Notes: a model not told the origin generated them from the sequence alone. A stretch of 56,348 nucleotides of DNA from Actinomycetes bacterium (GCA_024275795.1 JAJRYJ010000064.1:1-56348); one strand, 5' to 3'. Counted from the stretch's first letter, positions 1 to 8,705 are shown. Numbers and translations are program-made.

Positions 1-1099
1 TGAGCTTCGGCTCCACCAGGCTCGAGAAAAGCTCGTCCACCAGCTTGCCCCGGTGGGCGGCAGTCTCATATTCGATGCCCAGCTCGTCCAGCTTGCCCGC
101 CAGGGAGTCGCGGTCGGGATAGGCATCGATGTCGACGCCGCCATGCTCGCGGATGGCGTCATGCAGCGTCACCCGCCGCCATGGGGGCGAAAGGTCTATC
201 TGCCCGCCGCGGAAAATGACCGTGGCCGTGCCCAGCACCTCTTCCGCCACGGTGGACACCAGCTGCTCCACCATCTCCATGACGTCGTTGTAGTCGGCGT
301 AGGCCTGCTGGGACTCCATCATCGTGAATTCCGGGTTGTGCTTCGTGGAAATGCCCTCGTTGCGGAATATCCTGCCGATCTCGTAGACGCGCTCGAAGCC
401 GCCCACCAGCAGCTGCTTCAGGTGTATCTCCAGGGCGATGCGCATGTAGAGGTCCAGGTCCAGAGCGTTGTGGTGGGTTTCGAAGGAACGCGCCGTGGCG
501 CCGCCGGGCGTCGCCTGCAGGATGGGCGTCTCCACCTCCAGGAAACCGCGCTCGTCCATGAAGCGGCGGATGGCCGCCAGTACGCGGCTGCGGGTGAAGA
601 AGACCTCACGCACGTCGTCGTTGGCGATCAGGTCCAGGTAGCGCTGCCGGTAACGGATCTCCACGTCCGTGAGCCCGTGCCACTTCTCCGGCAGGGGATG
701 CAGCGCCTTGGCCAGCAGCGTCGCCGACTCGACCCAGATGGACAGCTCGCCGCGCCGCGTGCGGAACACCGGACCCGTGACGCCGACGATATCGCCCAGC
801 TCCAGCGCCTTGAATTCCCCGAAAGCCTGCTCGCCCAGGTTGTCCAGGTTGCCGTAAAGCTGGATTCTGCCGGAGGCGTCCTTGAGCACCAGGAAGACCG
901 CCTTGCCGTGGCCGCGCTTGATGACGATGCGCCCGGCCACCCGGTGGCTCTCCTCGCCCCTGTCGCCCTCCCCGAAGGAGGCGTAGCACTCCAGCAGCGG
1001 CGCGATGGGTTCGGGGTCGGGGAAGCGGTTGCGGTAGGGCGAGCGGCCCGCGTCCAGCAGGCTATCGAGCTTGCGGCGTCGCTCCTCGGCCTCGGACAT
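1..1099 (-). CDS. lysS: Lysyl-tRNA synthetase, class II (3' end outside window)
   Basis: Charges tRNA-Lys with lysine in the cytoplasm. Translating the minus strand gives about 366 residues of an uninterrupted class II LysRS: an N-terminal GRSPYRNRFP segment, the OB-fold anticodon-binding domain with GRIVIKRGHGKAVFL, then the catalytic domain with YRQRYLDLI and motif 2 (YEIGRIFRNEG followed by HNPEFTMMES). The family is about 490-500 residues, so roughly the last quarter lies beyond base 1. The ATG at 1099 gives MSEAEERRRKLDSLL, a typical LysRS beginning; an in-frame GTG at 1114, three bases after the greA stop, is an alternative. It is the second gene of a greA-lysS operon, a common bacterial arrangement. 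Identification is very secure. Confidence 0.96.
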   Translation of the reverse strand, partial: MSEAEERRRKLDSLLDAGRSPYRNRFPDPEPIAPLLECYASFGEGDRGEESHRVAGRIVIKRGHGKAVFLVLKDASGRIQLYGNLDNLGEQAFGEFKALELGDIVGVTGPVFRTRRGELSIWVESATLLAKALHPLPEKWHGLTDVEIRYRQRYLDLIANDDVREVFFTRSRVLAAIRRFMDERGFLEVETPILQATPGGATARSFETHHNALDLDLYMRIALEIHLKQLLVGGFERVYEIGRIFRNEGISTKHNPEFTMMESQQAYADYNDVMEMVEQLVSTVAEEVLGTATVIFRGGQIDLSPPWRRVTLHDAIREHGGVDIDAYPDRDSLAGKLDELGIEYETAAHRGKLVDELFSSLVEPKL

Positions 1100-1117
1100 C
1101 GGCCTCTCGGACACGCT

Positions 1118-1597
1118 CTAGCCTTTCCTGATGGATACTATCTTGTACTTGACGCTGCCGCGGGGGGTGGAGACCTTGACGGTCTCGCCCACCTTGCGCC
1201 CCATTATCGCCTTGCCGACGGGGGATTCGTTGGAGAGCCTGTTGTTGGCCGGGTCGGCCTCGGCCGAACCGACGATCACGTAACGGTGGTTCTCCTCCCG
1301 CTTGATGTCCTTGAGGTTGACCTTGGCGCCGATGCCGACCGTATCGGTCTTGATCTCGGAGCCGCTGAGCACGCGCGCGTCGCGCAGTTTCTGCTTGAGG
1401 TTGTGAATGCGCATCTCCAGCTTGGCCTGCTCATTCTTGGCCTCGTTGTATTCGCTGTTCTCGCTGATGTCTCCGAACTCGCGCGCTTCCTTGATGCGCT
1501 CGGCTATCTCCTCGCGCTTCACCGTCTCCAGGTATTCGATCTCCTCCGAGAGCTTCTTGTGCCCCTCGGCTGTCAGTACTATTTCTCTGTCTGTCAA
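1118..1597 (-). CDS. greA: Transcription elongation factor GreA
   Basis: Binds the secondary channel of RNA polymerase and stimulates cleavage of backtracked transcripts. The 159-residue length is typical. The N-terminal coiled coil carries the acidic tip motif GDISENSEYNEAKNEQ (about residues 42-57), where the D and E residues position catalytic magnesium. The C-terminal FKBP-like half has SPVGKAIMGRKVGE. The start is a TTG giving MTDREIVLTAEGHKKL, preceded by a GAGGAG ribosome site; no upstream ATG fits. The stop is TAG, which shows that TAG is a real terminator in this genome. It lies three bases upstream of the first possible lysS start, so the two are co-transcribed. Confidence 0.97.
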   Translation of the reverse strand: MTDREIVLTAEGHKKLSEEIEYLETVKREEIAERIKEAREFGDISENSEYNEAKNEQAKLEMRIHNLKQKLRDARVLSGSEIKTDTVGIGAKVNLKDIKREENHRYVIVGSAEADPANNRLSNESPVGKAIMGRKVGETVKVSTPRGSVKYKIVSIRKG

Positions 1598-1640
1598 AGC
1601 TCCTCTTTCCCTGCCTGTTTATATTGAAAATGACGGTAAA

Positions 1641-1669
1641 TTATAGTTTGTGACCTGACGAGTTGCAAG
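1641..1669 (-). promoter_or_regulatory. Sigma-A-type promoter of greA-lysS
   Basis: On the minus strand there is TTGCAA, 17 bases, then TATAAT, about 45 bases upstream of the greA start. This is close to the housekeeping consensus and is the only strong candidate ahead of the operon. Confidence 0.7.
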
Positions 1670-1706
1670 GTAACAGCGGCTTGCTCCTGTATCGGCAGCG
1701 GATGTG

Positions 1707-3110
1707 TCAGTTTTTAGGCAGCGTCAGGGTGAAAGTGGAGCCCTCGCCGGGGGTGGAGGCGGCCTCGATCTCGCCCCCCATGGCGCGGGCCAGCTCGCGG
1801 GAGATGGCCAGACCCAGCCCCAGGCCCGCCTCGCGGGCGCCGCCGCCGGAACGGTAGAAGCGGTCGAAGATATGGGGAAGGTCCTCGTCGGCGATGCCTG
1901 CGCCCTGGTCCGACACCTCGATACGCACCTCGCCGCCGGCGGCGGCGGCGTGGATGCCGACGCTGCCGCCCGCTTGCGAGTGGACGATGGCGTTCTGGAC
2001 CAGGTTGGAGAGTATCTGTTTCAGCCGGTCCGGGTCGCCGGCCAGGTCCGTCCCCGCCTCCACCCGCGTTTCCAGATGCACGCCGCGCTCCCCCGCCTCC
2101 CTGCTGAAGCTGTCGACCAGCACCTTGATCAGCCGCTCCATATCGATGGAGGCGCTCCTGAGCTCGAACTGGCTGGCGTCGAACTTGGCCAGGCTGAGCA
2201 GGTCCTCTATCAGGCGCTGCAGGCGGCGGGCCTCGGAGCTGATGACTTCAAGGGAGGCATCCACCGCCTCCGGGTCCGCGGCGACGCCGTCCCTGAGCGC
2301 CTCCACGTGCCCGCTGATGGCCGTCAGCGGCGTCTTCAGCTCGTGGCTGACGTTGATGATGAAGTCACGCTGCTGCTGCTGGGACCGCTGGACCTCTGTC
2401 GACATGTGACGGAAGGCACCGGCCAGCCGGCCGATCTCGTCCTCGGAGCGGACGTTGACCTCGTGGCTGAAATCCCCCTCCGCCACGGCTACCGCCGCCT
2501 CGGTGATCTCATGCAGGGGCTGGGAGAGGCTGCGCGCCAGCACCAGGGCGAACACCAGGGAGATGGCGAGGGCGATCAGGGCGGCTATCAGGAACTCGCC
2601 GGCGATGGGCTGCCAGGGCTGCAGGTTGCTGAGAGCCTTCGACACCACGACGGCGCCCGCCAGCTCCCCGTCCACCTCGAAACCCTTGGCGACCACCAGT
2701 GCTTCCGTGTCCAGCCCGGGCAGCTCCGCCTCGGACCGCTGGACCCTGCCGGCCGCCAGGTAGTTCCAGTTGATGAACTCCAGGGTGCGGTTGCTGAACC
2801 TGGCGTCGGGGCCGCGGGGGCCGTGGCGGGGAAGCCCCTCGAGCACCTGCTCGCGATAAGGTATCAGCAGCACTATGGTCCCCTGCACCCGTTCCAGCTC
2901 GCGGATGAAGCGTTCCGAGGGCAGCCCCTCCTCCTCTATCTGGGCGGCGATGGACCGCGCCTGTTCCTCCAGGTCGGCGGCGGTGCGCTGCTTGAGGTAG
3001 TTCTGCACCAGCCCCACGGCCAGCAGGCCCGAGACCAGCAGCGATACGACGATGGCGACGGCGAAATAGACCGCCAGCTTGCCCCTGAGGCTTTGTGTGA
3101 ATCGGGTCAT
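1707..3110 (-). CDS. Membrane sensor histidine kinase (HAMP, HisKA, HATPase_c)
   Basis: Senses an extracytoplasmic or membrane signal and phosphorylates the response regulator encoded just upstream. The 467 residues contain a first membrane helix (about 11-35), an extracytoplasmic sensor region, a second helix (about 173-195), a HAMP linker and a HisKA domain with INVSHELKTPL (phospho-acceptor His256). The ATPase follows with N box ILSNLVQNAIVHS, G1 DQGAGI, F box FDRFYRS and G2 GLGLGLAIS. All catalytic motifs are intact. It starts 29 bases after the regulator ends, the usual regulator-kinase operon order. The ligand cannot be read from the sequence; the neighbouring secreted DUF5666-like and lipoprotein genes hint at envelope stress. 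Confidence 0.93.
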   Translation of the reverse strand: MTRFTQSLRGKLAVYFAVAIVVSLLVSGLLAVGLVQNYLKQRTAADLEEQARSIAAQIEEEGLPSERFIRELERVQGTIVLLIPYREQVLEGLPRHGPRGPDARFSNRTLEFINWNYLAAGRVQRSEAELPGLDTEALVVAKGFEVDGELAGAVVVSKALSNLQPWQPIAGEFLIAALIALAISLVFALVLARSLSQPLHEITEAAVAVAEGDFSHEVNVRSEDEIGRLAGAFRHMSTEVQRSQQQQRDFIINVSHELKTPLTAISGHVEALRDGVAADPEAVDASLEVISSEARRLQRLIEDLLSLAKFDASQFELRSASIDMERLIKVLVDSFSREAGERGVHLETRVEAGTDLAGDPDRLKQILSNLVQNAIVHSQAGGSVGIHAAAAGGEVRIEVSDQGAGIADEDLPHIFDRFYRSGGGAREAGLGLGLAISRELARAMGGEIEAASTPGEGSTFTLTLPKN

Positions 3111-3139
3111 GACGCTAATCCATGCTCATCCGGCAGGGC

Positions 3140-3814
3140 TCATCCGGTGAATTTGTAGCCGACGCCCCAGACGGTCTCGATGGCCACCGCATCACCGAGC
3201 TTCTTGCGCAGCTGGTTGATATGGACGTCGACGGTGCGTGTGTCGCCGGCGAAGTCGTAGCCCCAGACCTGCTCCAGCAGCTTCTGGCGGCTGAGCGCCA
3301 GCCCGCTGTTGAGCATCAGGTAGTGCAGCAGGTCGAACTCCTTGCCCGTCAGCTTCACCGGCTCGTCGGCGGCGTTCACCTCGTGCTTTTCCGGATCGAG
3401 CGTGATGCTGCCGGACGATAGCGGCCCCTCGTACCCCCGTCCGGCGCGCTCGCAGCGCCGCAGCACCGATTTGACCCGGGCCACCAGCTCCCGCGGTTCG
3501 AAGGGCTTGGTGACATAGTCGTCCGCCCCCAGCTCCAGGCCCACGACCTTGTCCGTAGGCGCATCCCGCGCCGTCAGCATGATGATGGGGACATCGGACT
3601 GGCGCCTGAGGCGGCGGCAGACCTCGAAACCGTCCATGTCGGGAAGCATGATGTCGAGTATCACCAGCTCCGGCGCGCTCTCACCTGCGGCCTTGATGCC
3701 CTGGCTGCCGCTGGATGCCATCCGCACGCTGAAGCCCTCCTTCTCAAGGTACATGGAGATGAAGGAGGCGATGTTCTTCTCATCCTCAACGAGGAGTATT
3801 GTGGTATCTGCCAT
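3140..3814 (-). CDS. OmpR/PhoB-family response regulator
   Basis: DNA-binding transcription factor activated by phosphorylation. The receiver domain begins TTILLVEDEKN and carries the phospho-acceptor Asp54 in LVILDIMLPDMDG, with the conserved Thr (LTARD) and Lys (VTKPFEPRE). The C-terminal winged helix has LTGKEFDLLHYLMLNSG and TRTVDVHINQLRKKLG and ends with VWGVGYKFTG. I chose the ATG at 3814 because it puts the receiver domain immediately after a short MAD start; an upstream ATG at 3847 would add 11 residues that match nothing. It is the first gene of a regulator-kinase operon. Confidence 0.93.
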   Translation of the reverse strand: MADTTILLVEDEKNIASFISMYLEKEGFSVRMASSGSQGIKAAGESAPELVILDIMLPDMDGFEVCRRLRRQSDVPIIMLTARDAPTDKVVGLELGADDYVTKPFEPRELVARVKSVLRRCERAGRGYEGPLSSGSITLDPEKHEVNAADEPVKLTGKEFDLLHYLMLNSGLALSRQKLLEQVWGYDFAGDTRTVDVHINQLRKKLGDAVAIETVWGVGYKFTG

Positions 3815-3862
3815 GTCTGTAGCCGCCGGCTGGCCGTCGGCAATCATTATATCGGAATCGTG

Positions 3863-3891
3863 GCGGCGGGCGGCCGCAGGCCGCCCGCCGC
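3863..3891 (-). terminator. Perfect 13-bp GC hairpin, possible terminator
   Basis: Arms GCGGCGGGCGGCC and its exact complement flank a three-base loop. It lies between the end of the DUF5666-like gene and the response regulator start, so it could end the former transcript. No T tract follows on either strand, so intrinsic termination is uncertain. A TATAAT at 3846-3851 (minus strand) lies just downstream and could be the -10 box of the regulator operon. Confidence 0.4.
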
Positions 3892-3926
3892 TTAAACCGC
3901 CTGTTCTATACCGCCTGCGTGGATAC

Positions 3927-4574
3927 CTATGCTGCAGGCGCTGCGTCGCCGGCCGGCGGGGCCGGGCGCTCAGGCGGATCGTACATCAATGCCCTGACAT
4001 TGCCGTCCTCATCGGCGGCGATGCCCAGGCGCTGTCCCGTCTCCACGGACGGCAGCGTGAACGTCTGCTCGCCGTCCTCCGTGGCGATGGTGACGTTATT
4101 GCCGTCAACCGCGGTCACTTCACCGACGGTGGGCCTGTGGCGCATGCCTCCCGGCTCGCCGATCATCACCGTCTCCGCCACCGCGTCCTTGCCCTCTTCC
4201 GGCACGGCCGTCAGCTTGACGCCGATGCGTTCGCCGGGGACCACGTCAACCAGGCTCGCGTCGCCGTCCTTTTTCCTGTAGACGGTCTCTTCGGTCACCT
4301 TCACTCTCTGCTCCTCGCCCCTCGGGGTGGTCAGGGTGATGGTGTCGCCGTCGACGCTCACGACCTCTCCTCCCACCATGAGGCCGCCACCGCCGATACC
4401 GCGGCCGCCGGGACCTCCCGGTCCGCCATGGCCGCCACCGCCGGCTGTGCATTCACCCTCGGCGGGCGGCGCCGCCTCGTCGGGAGCCTGTGCCGAAGCC
4501 AGGCCCACGCCCAGCGCCAGCACTACCGCCAGCGACAGGGCCAGCGCTACGATTGTCTTGTGGCTCTTCTTCAT
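3927..4574 (-). CDS. Secreted DUF5666-like protein
   Basis: Function unknown. After a signal peptide (MKKSHKTIVALALSLAVVLA, cleavage expected near ASAQA) comes a Gly-rich linker (GGGGHGGPGGPGG), then two beta-strand units with the DUF5666-like pattern. The first has GEVVSVDGDTITLTTPRG and the second has GEVTAVDGNNVTIATEDG. Such units are predicted small beta barrels found in exported actinobacterial and clostridial proteins. The ATG at 4574 is chosen because AAGGAGGTG lies seven bases upstream; a longer frame to 4640 lacks a site. The family assignment rests on motif pattern only. It lies upstream of a two-component pair on the same strand but is separated from it by a strong hairpin. Confidence 0.65.
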   Translation of the reverse strand: MKKSHKTIVALALSLAVVLALGVGLASAQAPDEAAPPAEGECTAGGGGHGGPGGPGGRGIGGGGLMVGGEVVSVDGDTITLTTPRGEEQRVKVTEETVYRKKDGDASLVDVVPGERIGVKLTAVPEEGKDAVAETVMIGEPGGMRHRPTVGEVTAVDGNNVTIATEDGEQTFTLPSVETGQRLGIAADEDGNVRALMYDPPERPAPPAGDAAPAA

Positions 4575-4767
4575 CTCTTGCACCTCCTTCCCTGATGTTG
4601 GTTCAGCTCTTACGTTCGCTCCACCGCTATTATTGGCCATCTCTGTGAAGCTGCCATCAGGGAAGTGTAAGCAGTCTGTAAATTATTCTGCTCGCCTGTA
4701 CCGGGAAATAAGGTGGAGAAGCGAGGGTGGGCTTGGCGCCGGCGGCGGTGGATGTGGAAGGAAGAAG

Positions 4768-4796
4768 GGCGGCCCGGCGCTGCGCGCCGGGCCGCC
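4768..4796 (-). terminator. Intrinsic terminator-like hairpin after the lipoprotein gene
   Basis: A perfect 13-bp stem (GGCGGCCCGGCGC and its complement, loop TGC) lies about 58 bases past the lipoprotein stop. On the minus strand it is followed by a pyrimidine-rich CTTCTTCCTTCC rather than a pure U run. Position and strength favour a terminator. Confidence 0.6.
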
Positions 4797-4853
4797 ATGG
4801 GATTCGCTCAGTTCAACCGCACCTCAACCGTACTCTATGATCCGTCAGCTGTC

Positions 4854-5990
4854 CTAGGTCGAGAACGGGTTGGTCGTGGTTGACGAAGTAGTCGATGTTT
4901 CAGTTTCGTCATCGGTGGTTGTGCCCACGTCATCGAAACCATCGCCGGTCATGTCTTCCACATCCTCAAACCCGGTGCCGAAACCGCCCAGGCTGCCGAA
5001 GGCGTCCAGCAGGTCCTCCATGGGCTTGGCGTCCGTGGGAGCCTCGATGTTGACATCCTCGTCGAATCCGGACTGGGTCATGGTCACGGACACTGTGATG
5101 ATCAGCGATGCCATGGCATCGCTCTGGTAGGCGTCCATCTCAACGTCCTCGAAGCCGGTGAGGGTCCCCGTATCCAGATCCACGTCCATCTTCACCTTGC
5201 GCACGTTGTCGTCGCCATCGATCCACAGTTCAACATCCAGAGTCTCGAACATGTCCGAGAGCTGGGAACCGCCGGTCTCCAGCTCCGCGGCGGCATCTTC
5301 CTGGTTACATTCCTTGGCGATCTCCGTGGAGACATCCGTGATCTTTCCGACGTCTACCTTTGCCTTGTAATGCGTGGTGCTCTCGCCGTCCACGTCCTCG
5401 TCGCCGACCTCCTCTATGTCAGAAAGCATCGCGGACGGGACGAGCTTTTCCTGCATGGCGTCCTGGGTGCAGGCCGTATCCACCTCTTCCACGTTGCCGC
5501 CCGCCTGGGAGGTCAGCTCCGCCGTATCGGATTCGTACCATTCACCCATCAGCTTCATGTACAGCACATTGTCCACGAGCTTGATCTCCATGTCGCCGAA
5601 CAGGTCGTCGAACATGCCGGCGTCCATCATGTCCGCTGCAGAGCCGCCGCTGGCCGCCATCGCGTTATCGATGATATCGCTCATGCCCTCGATTGCCATG
5701 GTCATCTGCATGGCGGGGTTGCTCTTGTCGCTGTTGTCGAAATCCCCCTCGCCGGAGATGGTCAGTTCCAGCGGCAGCAGCATGGCGAACTCGTCACCCA
5801 TCGCCGAAGCATCCCCGTCCATGGTCAGGGTCATCTCGTAATTCTCATGCACCGTCTTGTAGTCCATCGCCTTCTTGTAGGCGTTGTCGATCCTCTCCGC
5901 CGGATCTTCACTGGAGGACGAGCCGCAACCCGCCGCCAGCAGGGACATAATCGCAACCGCCCCCAGGATCACCCATAAAACCTTCTTCAT
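4854..5990 (-). CDS. Secreted acidic lipoprotein, LppX/LolA-like fold suspected
   Basis: Exported lipoprotein of 378 residues, function unknown. The lipobox LLAAGC (Cys22) follows a hydrophobic signal. The mature part is very acidic and alternates beta-strand-like segments such as YEMTLTMDGD, LELTISGEGDFD, VLYMKLMGEWYES and STTHYKAKVDVGKITD. This pattern is reminiscent of LppX/LprG or DUF6612-type half-barrel lipoproteins that bind lipids. The last 30 residues are a Thr/Ser tail (TSTTSSTTT). It has four or five cysteines in the mature part. It is a single-gene unit with a ribosome site upstream and a strong hairpin downstream. The lipid-carrier idea is inference from fold pattern only. Confidence 0.6.
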   Translation of the reverse strand: MKKVLWVILGAVAIMSLLAAGCGSSSSEDPAERIDNAYKKAMDYKTVHENYEMTLTMDGDASAMGDEFAMLLPLELTISGEGDFDNSDKSNPAMQMTMAIEGMSDIIDNAMAASGGSAADMMDAGMFDDLFGDMEIKLVDNVLYMKLMGEWYESDTAELTSQAGGNVEEVDTACTQDAMQEKLVPSAMLSDIEEVGDEDVDGESTTHYKAKVDVGKITDVSTEIAKECNQEDAAAELETGGSQLSDMFETLDVELWIDGDDNVRKVKMDVDLDTGTLTGFEDVEMDAYQSDAMASLIITVSVTMTQSGFDEDVNIEAPTDAKPMEDLLDAFGSLGGFGTGFEDVEDMTGDGFDDVGTTTDDETETSTTSSTTTNPFST

Positions 5991-6131
5991 GTCCTTTTCA
6001 CCTCTCTCTAGCCGTTAATCCGGAAACATCCTATAATTCACGGGCGCCTTCACGCAATCCGGGTTTTCCGTGATTGCAGGAAGTGCCGTTCACGGAAGGA
6101 ATGGATAGCTGGTCCCACCGGAAACCCACTC

Positions 6132-7241
6132 ATGAATATTCTACAGGTTGTGAGGCAATACCTACCCGGCACCGGGGGGATGGAAACTTACGTGTCCAAC
6201 CTCTGCCGGCAGTTGGCCCTGCGCGGGCACCGCTCCGACGTGGCCACCCTGGACCAGCTCTTCAGGGATGACCGGCGGCTGCCCCCCCACGAGGTCATCG
6301 ACGGCGTCGACGTCATCCGTTTCCCCTGGAGCGGCAACGCCCGCTATTTCTTCGCGCCGCGCCTGCTGGAAGCGCTGCCGCGCTACGACATCATCCACAT
6401 CCACGGCGTCGATTTCTTCCTCGACATGCTGGGTTCGACACGGCGCTGCCACGGTAAGCCCCTGGTGCTCTCCACCCACGGCGGCTTCTTCCATACCCGC
6501 TGGTTCCCCACCCTGAAGCGGGCCTATTTCAGGACGGTGACGCGCAATTCCCTCAGGGGCGTCAGCCGCGTCATCGCCAGCAGCCCCAAGGACAGTGAGC
6601 TGTTCGCTGCCGTCAGCGACAGGGTGGTGCTGGTGGAGAACGGCATCGACTACGAACTCTTCTCCGAAATCGAGCGCCGGCCCGAAGGGGAGACGCTGCT
6701 GTTCGTGGGCCGGATCTCCCGCAACAAGCGCGTGGACCGGCTGCTGGCGGCGCTGGCGCGCCTGCGCGAGAGCCATCCCCGGGCACGGCTGGTGGTGGCG
6801 GGGCCCGACTGGGAGGGACTCGGACAGGGGCTCGAGCAGCAGGCCCGGGCGCTGGGTGTCTCCGATGCCGTGAGCTTCACCGGCACTGTCGACGAGGAAA
6901 GACTTCTGGAACTGATGGCGGGAACGCGGCTGTTCATCTCCGCTTCGGAGTACGAGGCCTTCGGCCTCTCCACCGTGGAGGCCATGGCCGCCGGCATGCC
7001 GGTGGTGGTCAACCGCATCCAGGCCTTCGAGGATATCATCGACGACCGGGTCGACGGCCTGTTGGCGGACTTCAGCGACGCAGGCGCTGCTGCGTCCGCC
7101 ATCGCCGCGGCACTTGACATGGAGGATGATGAAGCACTGCAGCTGGGGAGGCGCGCCCGCGAGACAGCCTCCCACTATGACTGGCGCAACGTCGTGGACT
7201 CAATCCTGGATATTTACCGACAGGTCCTGAGCGGAAGCTGA
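6132..7241 (+). CDS. Glycosyltransferase family 4
   Basis: Retaining glycosyltransferase (GT-B fold) for an envelope glycan. The N-terminal domain begins MNILQVVRQYLPGTGGMETY, the acceptor-side signature of GT4 enzymes. The C-terminal nucleotide-sugar domain has LLFVGRISRNKRVDRLL and the EX7E-type segment SASEYEAFGLSTVEAMAAGMPVV. It is 369 residues, normal for the family. Its stop overlaps the start of the next gene (TGATG), so it is translationally coupled to the GT26 enzyme. Donor and acceptor cannot be told from the sequence. Confidence 0.9.
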   Translation: MNILQVVRQYLPGTGGMETYVSNLCRQLALRGHRSDVATLDQLFRDDRRLPPHEVIDGVDVIRFPWSGNARYFFAPRLLEALPRYDIIHIHGVDFFLDMLGSTRRCHGKPLVLSTHGGFFHTRWFPTLKRAYFRTVTRNSLRGVSRVIASSPKDSELFAAVSDRVVLVENGIDYELFSEIERRPEGETLLFVGRISRNKRVDRLLAALARLRESHPRARLVVAGPDWEGLGQGLEQQARALGVSDAVSFTGTVDEERLLELMAGTRLFISASEYEAFGLSTVEAMAAGMPVVVNRIQAFEDIIDDRVDGLLADFSDAGAAASAIAAALDMEDDEALQLGRRARETASHYDWRNVVDSILDIYRQVLSGS

Positions 7242-7975
7242 TGGAACACTCTGACCATATACAGATCCTTGGTGTACGTATCGACCGCCTGCGGAAGCGG
7301 GAGACCCTGGAGCAAATCGCGTCTTTTATTGAGACGCCAGACTGTAAGCTTGTTGTTACCGTAAACCCCGAACATGTAATGCTGACGGAGAAAAGCGCCC
7401 ATTTCAAAGAGATACTGAACAACAGCGAGATAAATGTGCCGGATGGTATTGGCATCATCTGGGCCTCATGGCTGCTGGGTAAGCCGCTGCCCGAGAGGAT
7501 CACGGGCACCGACCTGCTGCCACACATCTGCCACATCTGTGCCGAGAAAGCGGCGGGCATCTTCCTGTTGGGGGGAAATCCCGGCATCGCCAAGCAGACG
7601 GCTGACAATCTGCGGCGGCAAATCCCGAACCTGATCATTGCTGGGACCAGCAGCCGTGACCCGGGTTCGGATGCAGACAGGGAGACGGTCAAGGAGATCA
7701 ATGAATCCGGCGCTCGCGTTTTGGCAGTAGCCTACGGCAGTCCCAAAGAGAACCTCTGGATAGACCGCAACCGCCACAAGCTCACAAGCGTCAGGGTGGC
7801 CATCGGCGTCGGCGGCGCCTTCGACTTCATCTCCGGCCGGACCCCCCGGGCCCCGAAAGCGATGCGCAAGGTGGGCATGGAATGGCTGTACCGCCTCTGG
7901 CTGGAACCCCAGCGCGCCCGGCGCATGGCAGCGCTGCCCCGCTTCAGCTGGCGTGTCCTCATGTCTCGCAGGTAA
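7241..7975 (+). CDS. WecG/TagA/CpsF glycosyltransferase (GT26)
   Basis: Adds a sugar, in characterised members N-acetylmannosamine(uronic acid) or glucose, to an undecaprenyl-linked glycan primer at the inner face of the membrane. The family hallmarks are VVTVNPEHVML, GTDLLPHI, LLGGNPGIAKQTADNL, AYGSPKENLWI and VGGAFDFISGRTPRAPK followed by GMEWLYRL. The length of 244 is standard and the Arg-rich C-terminus is typical of the membrane-associating tail. The first third is visibly lower in GC than its neighbours. It ends ten bases before the terminal repeat of a transposable element. Confidence 0.92.
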   Translation: MEHSDHIQILGVRIDRLRKRETLEQIASFIETPDCKLVVTVNPEHVMLTEKSAHFKEILNNSEINVPDGIGIIWASWLLGKPLPERITGTDLLPHICHICAEKAAGIFLLGGNPGIAKQTADNLRRQIPNLIIAGTSSRDPGSDADRETVKEINESGARVLAVAYGSPKENLWIDRNRHKLTSVRVAIGVGGAFDFISGRTPRAPKAMRKVGMEWLYRLWLEPQRARRMAALPRFSWRVLMSRR

Positions 7976-7984
7976 AGCCCAGCT

Positions 7985-8025
7985 AACCAGGGGGACACAA
8001 TACGGTACTCCCGGGTACGTGGAAG
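7985..8025 (+). repeat. Left terminal inverted repeat of RAYT element
   Basis: The 41 bases begin AACCAGGGGGACACAATACG and end GTACGTGGAAG. They match the reverse complement of 8752-8792 with one difference (A at 8017). The repeat holds its own imperfect palindrome around CCCGGG, so it can fold as a REP-like hairpin next to a GTGG tetranucleotide. Confidence 0.9.
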
Positions 8026-8048
8026 CTAGCGGCCCGGCATTCCTCCTC

Positions 8049-8705
8049 CTACCTGCACGGCCCCCCCGGCTTTTTCGGTTTTAATTCCCTGCCGGTCAAT
8101 TCCTCCAGCTGTTCGATGAAACAATCATCCCCCAAGGGCCGTCCCGTCCTCGAATGCAGGCGTAACTTATCAGCCTCTTCCCTGCTGGTCCCACCGGAAA
8201 GAAGCATTCGCCAGTCGCCGGCGATATCCAGCAAGGGGGTCGATTTTGCCAGGCAATCATCCTCCCCCCGAAGATGGGCGCGAGCGCTGCTCCAGACATA
8301 TTTTTCAGGCTTGTCAACCAGGCCCGCCCGCACGGGATTCATCTCAATATAACGGGCTGCGTTCAACAGATGCGTGTTATCCAGGGGGAAGGAAGAAAAC
8401 CGGCCCTGCCAGAGATAACCGGTCCAGTTTTCTCTCTGGTTGATGCGTAAAGTATAGCGCCTATGAGCTTCACCCACGGCCCTGCAGAGCGAGAAATCCT
8501 CAGCGGGAACCATGATCAGGTGAACGTGATTGGGCATGAGGCACCAGGCCCAGATATCCACTCCATAATTGGAGCAGTACCTTGCCATCAAACTGATATA
8601 GGCCCGATAATCTCCCTCGTTGAAGAATGTCCGCTGCCGCCTGTTTCCGCGTTGCGTGATGTGATGAGGAACTCCGGGCGCAACTACCCGCGCGATTCTC
8701 GACAT
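8049..8705 (-). CDS. REP-associated tyrosine transposase (Y1, IS200-like)
   Basis: Single-strand HUH endonuclease-type transposase. The 218 residues begin SRIARVVAPGVPHHITQRGN, the typical RAYT/TnpA_REP N-terminus. The HUH motif is in MPNHVHLIMVP, and the candidate catalytic tyrosine is in EAHRRYTLRIN. Other family blocks are GYLWQGRFSSFPLD and ARYIEMNPVRAGLV. It looks full length and intact. Base composition is lower in GC than the flanking glycan genes, consistent with transfer. It is the only gene inside the inverted repeats. Confidence 0.93.
   Translation of the reverse strand: MSRIARVVAPGVPHHITQRGNRRQRTFFNEGDYRAYISLMARYCSNYGVDIWAWCLMPNHVHLIMVPAEDFSLCRAVGEAHRRYTLRINQRENWTGYLWQGRFSSFPLDNTHLLNAARYIEMNPVRAGLVDKPEKYVWSSARAHLRGEDDCLAKSTPLLDIAGDWRMLLSGGTSREEADKLRLHSRTGRPLGDDCFIEQLEELTGRELKPKKPGGPCR

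Noticed and set aside
53..1627. Long plus-strand open frame opposite lysS and greA
   Set aside because: It is the antisense of two certain genes; the translation is low-complexity and without domains, as expected from GC-rich codon bias.
1704..3158. Plus-strand 484-codon frame opposite the histidine kinase
   Set aside because: Complement of a clearly functional kinase with all motifs; no domain or ribosome site.
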